This document shows positions 1 to 11,439 of a stretch of DNA of 64,000 bases, piece by piece. The position numbers were made by a program, and so were the translations under genes. Origin of the DNA: Euphorbia lathyris (Eukaryota > Streptophyta > Magnoliopsida > Malpighiales > Euphorbiaceae). The stretch lies in NCBI RefSeq assembly GCF_963576675.1, contig NC_088916.1, positions 56,731,001 through 56,795,000 of the forward strand, read 5' to 3'. Below the pieces are notes generated by a model. It saw nothing but the letters and a program-made list of their open reading frames with translations. It made no database searches and was not told the origin of the DNA. Within the stretch, counting starts at the first letter, position 1. Each line of letters begins with the position of its first letter.

Positions 1-1019
1 AAAAAAAAAGTGAATTTGATGTGAAGGGAAGGGAAGGGAAGGGAAACAAACAAACTATTTGGAAGTGCTTATAAGGATGCTAAAAATTATTGACTTTTCT
101 CTATCCTCTCCATTAATTTGATTTAAATCTTTGTATAAGCTAAAACAAAGAGTATGTTACAAATTTGACATAAAAATATATTTTTGTCACGTTAATAAAG
201 CAAAAAGGGTGATTAAGCAACGTAAAAATATATTTTTGTCACATGCATATAAAGATGATCATTTTAAAAAAAATTCCTCCTATGTAATTTTTTTTTTGTT
301 GATAAAAACCTATTAGATAAGCAGTATTATAAACCGAGCAACGTGCGGGATTTCGACTAGTTGATGTATTAATTGGAAAAAACATCATTACTAATGATAC
401 CCTATTTGTAATGAGATTAGACGTGAATTTATATAAAAAATAGCTAAAGTTTGAGTACTATAAATGTAATTTACCCTATTGAAAGAAATAGAAAAACGAA
501 ATAGTTATGGTTAAGGGTGATTAAGCAATGAATCTCCTCCATGATATGGTGCCAAAAGAGCCAATGATAGGAAGATAAAAAGTAAGTAAATAATGGGTAT
601 GCATCACATCTTGCCTATATATATATATAATTTGTCTAGGTAGAGTTTGTTCATATCGCAAAGGATATGAGGGAGAAGAGGGATTAATGATGATCTCCTT
701 TGATTGGAGGAATAGATAAAAGTGAAACCTTTCCCACCATTTGATGTTATCTTTCATATCTATCTAATGCTTAATGTCTATAATTTGGACTTGAAGTGGT
801 AGGGAGATTTCCATTAACTTGATATCCATCCAAATAACTTGGTATCTTCGTATCTATCTCATGTTTAAGTTCGCATGCTCAGATATTATTGGTGCGGTGA
901 ATGTGGACTCCGAACAACACTAGTAAGAAATCAAAAAATTTAGAGATGATAGAATCAAATCGCATACAGTCAGAAGTTCACAGAAACAATAGGGAAGAAT
1001 CCACTCAGGAGTTTAAAAG
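1..1019. other. AT-rich non-coding stretch with a short GGGAA repeat
   Basis: The first 60 bases contain a short run of GGGAA/GGAAG units. The rest is AT-rich sequence with only short unsupported open frames. I see no domain, RNA gene or clear element boundary here. Confidence 0.5.
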
Positions 1020-2010
1020 CCAACCGCATCTGGAATCTGAATACCAACTGATGGAGGATGAAGTTTCTCGTTGATTTGGGCAAACTTAGGAGCGATGCAG
1101 TAGGAGATGGATGGCATACGGGCTGCACACGCAGTAGAGATGGCAGAGCTTAAGTAGAAATTGAGAAAACCCGAAGAGAATTTGCAAAACAATCTCAACA
1201 ACAATGCAAAATCTAGCCACCGATCAACAAGAACACCCAAAAGACACTTTAGAAGCTCATCTACAACAAGATATTCCCGATCAAGAGCCCCTCCAGGTGA
1301 AGGGAAAGATAAAAAAAATCCCAAAAGCAAGCCCAAACCCTGTTTCGAGGAAAGAAGTAAAAGTAGAAAACGATCCCCTCATAAACCTCAATTAACTCAC
1401 AACAAGCACACTGGCAGGAATAAACCGAAGGAGGAAGATAAGGATAAACATGCCAACAAGAAAGAGATGTACAAGATCCCCATGAAATAGATTTTAGAAA
1501 GGTCTGGTACATACTTCGGTCCTTCGGCCCTATCAGACACATGCATGCCTCTGTCTAAAAAAATCCAGCATTTGCCGGTGCCTAGAGGATTTTGTATCCC
1601 TACCTTTAGCCAATATGGATGTAGTGGAGATCCGATAAACCACGTCAAAAACTTCAGACATATCATGGAGGCCACTACAGCCACAAACACAGTTCTTTAT
1701 CGTCTCTTCCCCCATGACTTTGAAGGACTTAATAACCTTTTGGTACAAATAACTCCTTCCTGAATCCATTCACGACTTTAATGAGATGGCATAATAAGAA
1801 GACAAAGGTGTAACAACTAAAGGAACGACCAAAGAAGTTGAAAGGATAGACAAACGAGTAGTAGTTGGCGAAGGCACTCCTATTAATAAAAATAAGTCAA
1901 AAGAAGAAAGATCAAAGCCAAAGCCTGAGTTCAAAATAAAACACTCACCGGTAGTAGACTCCCCACCCACTTCCTTAGAAGCTCCTAAGGTGCTGGAAGT
2001 AGAAGTAGTC
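1020..2010 (+). pseudogene. Decayed gag of a Tat-type Ty3/gypsy retrotransposon
   Basis: Several plus-strand frames with stops between them read like the N-terminal half of a Tat-lineage gag. The clearest part is at 1545-1763, where a segment with IPTF, then GDPINHV, then RLFPHDFEG follows the order usual in the capsid region (P-x-F..G-x-D-P-x-x-H..F...G). The upstream frame at 1161-1490 is basic and Lys/Arg/Ser-rich, as gag linkers often are. After 1763 the capsid similarity continues only briefly, across a stop. No zinc knuckle, protease or LTR is recognisable, so this is an old truncated fragment. The assignment to the Tat lineage is inference from the capsid pattern. Confidence 0.6.
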
Positions 2011-3036
2011 TTGGACCCTTAAGGAGTTAATCCTTCAAGAAGCTCCGAAGAGGAAACATCCCATCTGCGATCTATAGCCTCCTCATTCACAGCTCTGCAG
2101 CTTGCCGAGCTAGCAATTTTTGGTAGAAGGAAGGCACGTTAGCACATGCAAAGAACATGAGGAACAAAATAAAAAACATAATGAAATATTATGATGCTAC
2201 CTTGGAGAAGAGTATTATATTTAGGCATGCCCTCGAAATACAAAGGCATTATGGGAGACCGAAAAAGGAAGGTGATGTTGTTTGCATGTGCAGGTTTCCT
2301 TAGAAAAATCCAAGGGCAGGTTCACCAGGAGATCCCGAGTCTCATTCTTTGCTTCGGTTAGAGGCCACAACACATACCACTTTTTTTATTCACGTGACTT
2401 GGGTTCCAAGAAGACCTAGAGGGGAAGTCGTTCAGATACAGAGCCCCCTTCATCGGCTTTCCCCTCTTGTCAATATGGTATGCAATTTGGAAATCCACAA
2501 GGAATCGTCTGTTTCTGATCTCACGGAAGGTGTCCAGATTCTTCAAAACAAGGAGCCAGTCAGCTTAATATCAAGGTCCTCATATACCTTCACCAATCTA
2601 AGAAACTTTAACCAACCAATGGGGGAAAGTTAAGCATGCCAAATATCAAACTCATTCAGGATGTTGACTATACTGGTAGAGAAGGGAAGCCAAACCTCAT
2701 TTTCCAAAAATAGTTCATAAAAACCCAGAAATCGATCTGGGCCTAGGTTATTACTTGGTCTTGGCTAGGAACGTCAAAACCCAGGTGCTCGAATTCTGGG
2801 TATTGGGAGGCTAACTATGTTAATAAGATGTCATCTAAGGAAGAAGGTTGCTCAAAGTTCTCAAGGTTTTTTCTTCACATTCTCAGCATATGAAGTTTCA
2901 CTCGCTTGAGTTTTTTTACGACCCATTATGAAACAAAAATAAAACACAAAATGAGGAAAAGCAAAGTAGGAAAAGGCACTTACTGAAGAAAAAGAGATGG
3001 AAAAGAGCTTGAAATGTAGTTAATAATTAGCATGAA
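2011..3036. other. Unassigned sequence, possibly older retroelement debris
   Basis: This stretch holds an open frame of 94 codons at 2349-2633 (+) and an overlapping 62-codon frame on the minus strand. Neither resembles a family I know. The location between gag remnants suggests old retroelement sequence, but nothing in it proves that. Confidence 0.35.
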
Positions 3037-3395
3037 CTAAGAAGCAAACGAGGTAAAAAGAAACAAGATAGCTAGAATATCATTTCCATGATAGAGGTCC
3101 TTCAAAGGATCCCAAGCTTGTTTGGTTGTGTCATAACCCATGATTCTTGAAAAAATTGACTTAGTGACACCAACATGGATTTGAGACAAGGCTCTTAGAC
3201 CATTGGTTTCTTCATCTTCATGAGCTCGAATTTGATTGAGCGTCAAGTTGTTTCTTAGAGGTTGTATTTCCCTCTCAATTTCAACTCACTACCACACGCC
3301 AATACTTTTTAAGTGGATTTCATTTTGATTGCCCAAACTTGATAATTTTGTCCATTAAAGATTGGAGGAGAAAGATTTGATGAACTGCTTATTGA
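3037..3395 (-). pseudogene. 5' part of a copia-type gag, frameshifted
   Basis: Reading leftwards from about 3395, the minus strand starts with PPIFNGQNYQVWAIKMKS, the opening of copia-type gag proteins of the DUF4219/UBN2 family. After a stop and frame change, the 3037-3246 frame continues with SQIHVGVTKSIF and a KQAWDPLKDLYHGND segment, equivalent to the usual A-K-x-x-W-x-x-L motif. No zinc knuckle or pol follows, so only the gag start survives. About 40 bases upstream is a sequence resembling a tRNA-Met primer-binding site (3440-3450, minus). Confidence 0.65.
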
Positions 3396-3452
3396 CATCT
3401 TTACTGCCTCTCACTCACAAGCCCCTCAAGATCAAAAGGCTTGATACAAATT

Positions 3453-3819
3453 TGTTGGTTTTTAGACTAAAAAATAAATGAAGAGAAGTATTTGAATAAT
3501 AATTTTTAGTTGCTCAAGTTTCTGCAGGAGAAAACCGTACATCAAATGTCTATTATATAGGCTCACAAGCAACTAAATTAGAGATAAATCAACTATATAT
3601 CAAGCTATTATCACACTAACTTATTAATTTAAATATCTAAACTAAAAGCAGTAAAAGTAGGACATGTTTAAGAAATTAGTTTGAATCAGTCAATCAATAA
3701 GAATTAATCGAGTTGTCCTCAAAGCGGAAATTATTAGATACTATCTATATCATAATGTAAAGGGTAGTTAGTTTAGTTGTTAGTAAGTTCTAGGTACTAG
3801 TTTTGTTATTTAACCAACA
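3453..3819 (-). repeat. Possible short LTR of the adjacent copia remnant
   Basis: The segment starts with TGTTGGTT and ends with AACCAACA, an 8-base inverted end of the TG...CA type. It lies directly upstream of a PBS-like sequence and the minus-strand gag remnant. No second copy or target duplication is present in the window, and a plus-strand gag remnant begins nearby, so the ownership of this segment is uncertain. Confidence 0.3.
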
Positions 3820-4187
3820 GTTACTTTATCTGTTATAAATAACAGATCAGTTGTAATTAAAGTTTTCTATTCTCTTTCGGATTCTTAATGGAATTTTATC
3901 ATTTTGATTCTTATATGTTCTTAATTCAAGCATCGTGGTACGGTAAAGAGTGATTATGAGAAGTCTTCCGCTTATCATTATCGTGTTAATCAGGAAAGTT
4001 GTCAAATCGAAAGCTTTTAATTTTTCGTTTCTTCTTTTTAGTCACGAATCACAATTTCTTATTTTAAATCAATTGCAAATTACAATTTCTTTAGTCAGAA
4101 CTTTTGTCTTGATTTCAATCGCTAATTACGATTTCATTTCTTCGAGTTTTTCTTCTGATTATTGTGGTCTTGTTCTTTGATTTTAAA

Positions 4188-4448
4188 ATGGCCGCAACCA
4201 ATCCAACACCTAATGTTACAACTCATGTTGTTGATCCGTCTTCTAATCCTACTAGCATTTACTATGTTCATCCTAGCAAGAATACTAATTTGGGGTTAGT
4301 TTCGCAAATTCTTACTAGTAGCAAGGAATATCATTCTTGGGCAAAAGCAGTCAAGAGGTCTTTAATCGCCAAGAATAAGTTGAAATTTATTGATGGATCT
4401 TTGTTGGAAGAAAATGTTGAAGAAGCAAATTCTTTGGCATATAACTGA
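4188..4448 (+). pseudogene. N-terminal fragment of a second copia gag
   Basis: The frame opens at an ATG at 4188 and reads 86 codons. The segment YYVHPSKN..LGLVSQILT..YHSWAKAVKRSLIAKNK followed by FIDGS is the start of copia-type gag proteins, in which a substrate-like HPSDNPG..L region precedes a W-x-x-x-M/V-x-x-x-L core. The frame closes at 4448 and the following bases only distantly resemble the rest of gag. The TATAAATA at about 3835 and the preceding 400 bases could be the end of its LTR, but no border can be fixed. Confidence 0.6.
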
Positions 4449-7064
4449 TGTAATCACTCATCCTTCATTGCATGAACCACCCAGTTTCACCTTCGATTTC
4501 TCAACTGTAAAATATGTCCTATGTGATATTAGAACCACATACCTCGATCTTGATCTTTTGACTACAGCACACTTTTCGCAATGAACTTATTTCTTTGCAA
4601 CCGAGTGATTAATATACTTCGTTTTAAGCAAGTTGAAGGGTTTATCTGGACATTTTAAGCAAGTTGAGGAGGCTATCAGAACACTCTGAAAGTTTATAAG
4701 GCCAATCAAATTTTTTTGGATAAGTTCAAGAGCGAAGGATGTATTAAGCTTAAAAAAATATTATAATGTTTCCAAATGATTAAATAAGTAAACCAGATGT
4801 TAAATTAAAACGAAAATATAAAAAATAAATTATATGGTTTGGTCGATTTAAAGATACAGTTTTGTAGTTTAAAATTCTGCAAACCACAATATGGAGTTCT
4901 ATAAAAAATTTGAGTTGAAAGATATATGAGTCAATTTTTTTTATCAAATAATACTTGTAATTTAGTTAAATTATAAAATCAAACCTTATATATTAGATAA
5001 TTTGTAATGCTAGTCTTTTTAATTCCTCAAAATCCTTTTCTTTTAGGGTAAACCACAACTGTTTACAATGAAATGCTTATGACAATAGAATGTACCTATT
5101 CTATTTATAAACTTTTAAACTACAATCAAATCCAACGAAACTACAAAATTTATTTTCATGCTTCTCCCTAATTTAAAAAACTACAAAATTTATTTTCATA
5201 TTTCTCCCTAATTTAAATTATTAAATTTGATGTTGAAAGCATATTAGTACTACTTTAATTGGCCACCTAAGCCACATCAGCAGGTTACTTTATAGACCAA
5301 CATGAGAGACAGTGCTTCAACTATGTTTTTGAAATACTGTATTACAGTTGCGTTCACATGGACCCTGATAACCACGAAAATTTGGTCATTCACCGTTATA
5401 CTGTATTATATTTCAGATTCCATTTCCAAACACCACGCAATATTGGTTCCACCATGTTATTTTAACTTTCAAAGATATTTTCATAAAAAAAAAAACTTTC
5501 AAAAATATGCTATATTTATCACGCGTTTACCAAAAACAAATTAATGTTCGAAAAATCAGTATTGGATTTAAAATCTTACAAATATGGAATAATACTTATT
5601 AGGACTTTGAACTTGAGTTAAAAAAATGGATTTCATTAGAATATCTCGTTAGTCCACTATACTTGTTTAATGTGATCTATTAATTACGTAGATTTATTTA
5701 AAGTGATTTATTAGCATTAAACTTGCTTCTAATGCTTTTAAAAACTTTAAATGATATCCATTTTAATTTGTTTAAATCCCCTCTTTTCTACCATTTGGAT
5801 TTGGGAGAGAGATAATCATATTACTTTAAGCAAATTTAAGAGGTTAACGAGACAATTTGTAAATTTCAAGGGACCAATCAGTTTTTTAACCAAAATTCTC
5901 CTAATGTATTAAGCTTTTACTAAGATAGAGTATAAATATAAGTCAATTTGGTATAATTTTGATGAGCCAAAAAATGAGTGTTTTTACAAATTTTTTTTTT
6001 TTTCCAAAATAGAGTATAAATATTCTGAAAGCTATATGTAATTCGTCATCCAATCAGCAGCCTAATTTCCTCTCCGATAGAAATAAATAAAGCAAAGCTC
6101 TCAATCTCTACCCAGTCAGTCGTCCGATTCTCTTCCCGGTAATGATTTTACCCAGTCAGCCTGATTTCCTTTCGGGTTAGTTACATAATGATCACTATTG
6201 CATTAAATATTTAGAAGTTTCTCATACTCTGAAAAGAAATTCTGAAAATGTCAAATGCATCTAATTTAAAACTGAATTTAACTTTTTCAGAAAAAAAAAA
6301 CTGAATTTGCGTAAAAATGGTTTGTTTTTAAATAATAAAAAATCAATTCTTCATCTATGCATAAATTAACCCATCTTCAAAAAAAAAAAAAAAAAAAAAA
6401 AAATAGAAGGAAAAAAAAACAGTTGAGGGTGATGGTAATAGCCATTGAAGGCAATCAGAAACTCTATGTTACAGCAGAGTTTTTTTTATTCCAAATTCAT
6501 TTGAAATTACAAAAACCGTTTGATATATTTGAATTAAAAACAATTCTGTAATTAAGGAAAAAAGGAAAGAAGAACGAAACTGAAAAAATGACAAAACTAT
6601 AAATAAACCCTTGAAATTCCGATATGTTTGGATTAGAAATCATATTTTGATAAAATAAAGAAATAATATTTGGTTAACTGTAAAATAAAATTAAAATCTG
6701 TTTTTTCAATGTAATTTTCTCTTTCCTTTCCGATAGAAATAAATAAAGCAAATTTCCTTTTGTTTTCAACTAGTATTTTGGTAAGCTAGATGGACTATTT
6801 ACATATATTTTCAAGAAAGGTAAAAGGAAGGGAAGAGGGGCCAGCCCATAGCTCCTGGCATCGTAATGTCTGTCTACAAAGAAATTGGGCCTAGGCCCAT
6901 TATTCTGGCTTGTGAAAGAGTCGGCAGACAACTTGCCAACATGATTTTGAAAGGCTTAAGAAATGATAAACTTATTTTACTTTAGGTTTAGATTAAAGTT
7001 AACATGTGGTTAATTTTGATGATAAGGATATTTTACAGGTTGACATGGTATGTTAGGAAATTTT
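4449..7064. other. AT-rich non-coding region
   Basis: No coding similarity was seen. It contains a 40-bp tandem duplication at 5138-5217, a 25-base A run at about 6380-6404, and a roughly 30-bp direct repeat with CGATAGAAATAAATAAAGCA at about 6067-6096 and 6724-6753. The rest is featureless to me. Confidence 0.5.
5138..5217. repeat. 40-bp tandem duplication
   Basis: Two adjacent copies of a 40-bp unit with ACTACAAAATTTATTTTCAT differ at only a few positions. It looks like a simple local duplication in non-coding DNA. Confidence 0.8.
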
Positions 7065-7066
7065 TT

Positions 7067-7514
7067 GACCTAATATATCTATTACTCCTAATTTTTTTTA
7101 CCTAATACAGTCTTCCTAAATTTTTAAAAGTTTCAAATGATTCTTTATTCTTTTTCAATTGCATTTAATAACCCTCAATTTTTCAATAGAATTTATTGAA
7201 TGTGAAAAATGAAAAACATGTTCCACCATCTGTCGTCACTGTCAAAAAGAAAAATGCAAAAACAAATAATTAGGAACTTTTGAAAGTTTATGGAGCAGTT
7301 AAGTTTTGAGGTTATTGAATGTAATTGAAAAAAATATAAAGTTATTGAATGCAGTTAAAAAAATATATAAGGTTATTGAATACAATTGGACTATAATAAG
7401 GGCTTATTGAATAAGAATATTACTTAATGCAATTATACAACTTTAAACTTTTAAAAGTTTAGAAAGGAGTTAGACGTTTTAGGCCAAATATAGTAGCAAG
7501 AAATGTATTAAGCC
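7067..7514. mobile_element. Probable non-autonomous element with imperfect inverted repeats
   Basis: The right end, read inwards on the minus strand, begins GGCTTAATACAT, and the left end begins GACCTAATATAT. The two arms then share TTTTAAAAGTTT and ATTGCATTAA-like blocks, giving imperfect terminal inverted repeats of more than 100 bp. The flanks are T-runs that could be a duplication of ATTTTTT, but low complexity prevents certainty. The inner part has three copies of a roughly 30-bp GTTATTGAAT unit at 7311-7400. A Mutator-like origin is inference from the long arms. Confidence 0.45.
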
Positions 7515-8726
7515 ATTTTTTTTAAAATAGTCATTTATGTGTTAGGTGGGTTCGAGGCGAGGCCAGGCCAGGTCAGGCCAAGCCAATAATCTATATTATG
7601 TCAAACTAATTAAATTATTTATAACTATGCCAAGTAATAATCTGAATTATATCAAACTAACTAAAATTATTATTATGAATTGAGGATATATTTTTTAGGG
7701 TTTAAGATTTATTAAGTGGATTACTATACTTAGCCATAAATTCCTACACTTAGCCTTGTGAAAATACAAGAATACCCTTTCTCATATTTTTGAAAAGCCA
7801 TTATTTTCTCAAACTCTCTCAAATCATTCTTCAAAATTGATTATACGTGTAATGGCGAGCAATCTCTCATCTCCGGGAAGAGAGGAGAACGACCAATCGG
7901 CTGAAGTCGAGGTATATTTTGGTTTTAAAGTCATATTTTATTTGTGATATATAAAAAAAATAATATATTAAAATTTATTTTAATGATATGATTTAATTAT
8001 AATTTTGTAAGTAATTATGACATTGGTATAGAAACCCTAATAATTAGACATATTCTGGTCCAATCTATTAAAGGTGGGTTTAGATGGACCGGATTGCCGA
8101 CAGATCCATAAAAAGATCTAATTCAGTCCTTTAAGAAAAAACAAATTTAGATGTGATCAATCTGCCATATGTAATAGTTGGAAGGTATTAATCTCATTGT
8201 GCGGACTCACTATTTTCAAGCCTTTAGACAAGAGTTTATGGGTTCATTTTCATTCTATATTACTTATAATACATGGCTAAAATACTATTTATCTCTCTTT
8301 ATTAATAATTCTGAGCTGGTATAATAGTCAAAGAATAGGGCATGCATAGTGCGTGAGGCGGATGAGAGAAGTCTTAGAAAGTCCTCACAGCAGTACCTGT
8401 AAAAGCTGAGACTGCTGAATCAATCAGCTGTGAACGAATTGGATGTTGGAAGAGGAAGGGCTTTTCTTTTCCAGGCTATTTCATAGCACATCCCTGACCT
8501 ATATTAGGGAAGTACTAACCTCTTTAAGCTATAGTTGAGAACGCAGTGTTTGAGCGTTAAACTAAACGCTGCAACATTTGTCAAATCCACGGAGCTCATT
8601 TTTTGTGTCACTTATTAAATTGAACGACTCTCTATATATTGAAAATTTAAAATGACAAAATGTGTCATTAATATTAAACTCATTAATAAGGGTAAAATAG
8701 GAAAATGTTACATTGGAAACTAAAAC
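7515..8726. other. AT-rich non-coding region with an isolated exon-like start
   Basis: No conserved coding sequence was recognised. At 7852-7911 an ATG opens 20 codons ending at a GAG/GTATAT splice-donor-like site and follows a CT-rich leader-like stretch, but no second exon could be found. A short palindromic GC-rich stretch with GGCCAGGCCAGG is at about 7560. Confidence 0.4.
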
Positions 8727-8735
8727 TAATAAATA
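8727..8735. repeat. Left 9-bp target-site duplication of the Mutator-like element
   Basis: TAATAAATA here matches 9716-9724 exactly. A 9-bp duplication is the signature of Mutator-like elements. Confidence 0.8.
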
Positions 8736-9715
8736 GGGATAAAGTGTAAAAATGTCCCTAACGTTGTGAAGAGCAATAATACCCCTACCTAACGTACATA
8801 ATAGTACAATTAAAGACCTAAGGTTAACAACTTGGACCAATTTTAGACCTTTCTAACAGATTTATTTTGTACAGTTATGTTTTCCGTTTCTTTTTCTATC
8901 TATCACGTGATTGAGAAAATAATTGCAATAATTTGTCTTCTTTTGGAATAGAAAAACGCAGGAACCTCACTCTCAATCAGAAATTCATCTGAAAATTGAC
9001 CCTCAAAAGAAAAATGCAAGAATCTTGATAACGATTCACGAAAACTCTAGCCCAAATCTCCTCATTTTTCATATATTTGGAACCCCAAAATCGTTGATTC
9101 CACTTCAATCTCACTTTGATTTCATCTTCAACCTCAATTCCACAAACTTTGAAATAGAAATTACTAAATCTGTGAATCCCAAAAGTAAGTTTCTTTTTTC
9201 TATGCTCCAATCCCTTTTAAATTTTCAATTAGTACTGTTTAAAAAATCGTTCCTTTTGATTCAGTTGATGTGTTGGGCTATTTGAAGTTGGAGAGCTTTG
9301 TGGAGGAGAGTTAGACAGAAGCACCTTCCAGAGAATTGCAGAATTGCTGTGGAAATTTCTGGAAACTAAGATTACTTGTGCCATTGTACCCATACATGAG
9401 AGGATTTAGGTTAGGGTTGTTTTTATTTGATATTTTTGTGTTTTTCTTTTCACGATTCAAACTTTCAAATGAATTTCTTATGAAGGCGAGGTTCCTTTTT
9501 ATCCAGAAAAAAGAAAGAGATTCTTTATTTATTTTTTTCAATCACGTGATAGATGGAATAAGAAAGCAGAAAACATAACAGTGTAAATAAATCTGTTAAG
9601 ATGTCCAAAATTGGTCTAATTTGTTAACCTTGAGCCTTTAATTGTGCTATTTTTAACGTTAAGGGTAATATTGCTTATCACCGTCAACGTTTGGGGCATT
9701 TTTGCACCTTATCCC
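8736..9715. mobile_element. Non-autonomous Mutator-like element (MULE), 980 bp
   Basis: The two ends are long terminal inverted repeats, about 8736-8970 and 9490-9715. The left starts GGGATAAAGTGTAAAAATG and the right, read on the minus strand, starts GGGATAAGGTGCAAAAATG. Both arms contain an ATCACGTGATTGA block. Exact 9-bp duplications flank the element. The 520-bp interior has no transposase. It contains an open frame (9025-9285) with a splice-donor-like AAAGTAAG at about 9183, so it could be a captured gene piece or just leader-like sequence; I do not recognise the peptide. It must have been moved by a transposase encoded elsewhere. Confidence 0.85.
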
Positions 9716-9724
9716 TAATAAATA
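9716..9724. repeat. Right 9-bp target-site duplication of the Mutator-like element
   Basis: TAATAAATA, identical to 8727-8735. Confidence 0.8.
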
Positions 9725-10600
9725 ATATGAAATAAAAAAATTTGATCAAATGTGACAATTATTTTGAAATGGTAAACTATTCTTCATGTGATGGGTCTCA
9801 TTTTAGTTCCCAAATGCTATAGAATTTCATTCAAACTGTAATTAACTCATAATTTAATTGGTTACATATATTAATTTCTTTCTAACACTTATTAAAGTCA
9901 CTAAATAGTAAGAAAATTACAAAAGAAAAAAGAAATTAATATTTTTTAAAGGTAAATGAATTTTTTTATTAAGAATCTTCAAGCAAAACCTAAAAAAAAA
10001 GAGAACATGATCCTAATCTTCATAAACTACATTGAAGATTCAGACTAATACCATAATGAATAATAGAAAAATAAGATGAAGACCCAAAAGGATCGAAGAA
10101 ACGGGCCTCTATACAATAGATATATTGAAGATTCAGACTAATACCATAATGAATAATAGAAGAATAAGATGAAGACCCGAAAGGGTAAAAGAAATCTAAG
10201 ATCTATAATAATTGGAAGAAATTTTTCCCATTTCAAACTTCAAGAAATTTTCTTTGGCTATTATTGCGGAAGTGGGAGCTTTCAGGTGTAGCAGGAAAAG
10301 TTTGTCGATCGAAGTCATGCAAGTCAAAGATTGAAAAGCAGGGGAATGATGATTTCGAAGTCATGCAAGTCAAAGATTGAAAAGCATCAGAATGATGATT
10401 TCGAAGTCATGCAAGTCAAAGATCGAATCAATTTTTCAGTGATTTCGAACAGGGGCCAGAGAGAGCGTAGATCAGTATGCGATTCAAAATGAGCGGTCGA
10501 CTTGGGCGGAACCTCAGTTATTGTTCGAGTGAATGTGAAGATCTCCTTGTAGGAATCCAGCTCGATCAACGAGGTCATTGAACGTCTAAGTGGGGGAGAA
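9725..10600. other. Non-coding stretch with two small repeat blocks, ending in a polypurine tract
   Basis: Blocks at 10031-10099 and 10124-10192 are near-identical direct repeats 93 bp apart. From 10310 to about 10440 a 46-bp unit containing GAAGTCATGCAAGTCAAAGA occurs three times. The stretch ends with GTGGGGGAGAA (10590-10600), a typical polypurine tract directly before the TGTCGCGGGG start of a probable LTR. The bases before the tract should be the end of an internal retrotransposon region, but no integrase motif is legible. Confidence 0.55.
10310..10440. repeat. Three tandem copies of a 46-bp unit
   Basis: Copies begin at 10311, 10357 and 10403 and differ by only a few bases; the third decays after about 30 bases. 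The array lies in the presumed 3' untranslated part of a gypsy element, where short tandem repeats are common. Confidence 0.75.
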
Positions 10601-11430
10601 TGTCGCGGGGTGAAATTTGGTCGTAGGCAAATCTCTGCCCAAGGTATGGGCAGGGCCATCTCAAGCGTCGGGCCAAGGCATCAACAAGAAGTTGTGGCAA
10701 ACGGTAAGGAGGATCGGATCCGATGGTGGCGAGTGGTGAATGGAACATATGAATGTCCATTGGCTGGCGGCCTCAAGTCGGCATAAGAAACACTATAAGG
10801 GGGGCAGGGTCTCTAGCGTCGAATATCCACCAACCCCTAGGCCAATACTCAGGATTGGTTTAAGCGATCCACCTAGTCCATTAACGACTAGAAGATTCGG
10901 GCATCCGACCTTTGGGAAGGGAGGCGGATGTCTCCATAGGGTGGAACCCCTATGGACACTTTGGACCCACGACATGGCCCATAGTGCGAGCCCTTTAGGA
11001 AGCGAGGTTTAACCACGGGAATCCCCTCCGGGACGGACTACGGGTATATGAATTGACGAGATGCTTGATGTTCTAAGAGGATAGACCCTTCGGTAGGTAT
11101 TAGCTGGTTGGGTCTCGGAGAAATCTCAGCACCACACGGGGCATTATCCGGGCTCCGACTTGGCCCCATGACACTTGGTCTAACAAGAGCCCCAACTCGT
11201 CCAGCAACCTTACTGCGTGTCCCCCCTCCTAATTTCCCTGTAAGGTTTTGTTTTTTAGAATAAATTTCCCTTTTAATCCTTGTTTTAATTTCCTAGTTTC
11301 AAGTTTTCTCAATTGCGGGTGCTTAATATTTTAGTAACATTCTCGGACCTGAAATCCGGTTGGCAACTCTTTCTCCGACACCGACCCTGTCGAGCTAGTC
11401 ATTTTCTCAATTAGAATTCGAGTCCAAACA
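10601..11430 (+). repeat. Probable 3' LTR of a Ty3/gypsy element
   Basis: A GC-rich block stands out from its AT-rich surroundings. It starts TGTCGCGGGG right after a polypurine tract and a plausible right end is at CCAAACA (11430), giving TG...CA ends and about 830 bp. A second copy and a target duplication are not visible, so the right border is an estimate. The sequence after it belongs to a LINE fragment. Open frames inside (for example 10740-11012) overlap on both strands and have no family similarity. Confidence 0.5.
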
Positions 11431-11439
11431 GTACCGTAG

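Noticed and set aside
131..316. 61-codon frame near the window start, and similar short frames at 521-757, 5302-5544, 26556-27196 and 29513-29713
   Set aside because: Composition is that of AT-rich non-coding DNA; no domain, no splice context, and some cross element borders.
6357..6551. Lys-rich frame starting in a poly(A) run
   Set aside because: Produced by the A-run itself.
7852..7911. Possible first exon of a host gene (ATG, 20 codons, GAG/GTATAT donor)
   Set aside because: No further exon or protein similarity was found downstream, so one donor-like site is too little.
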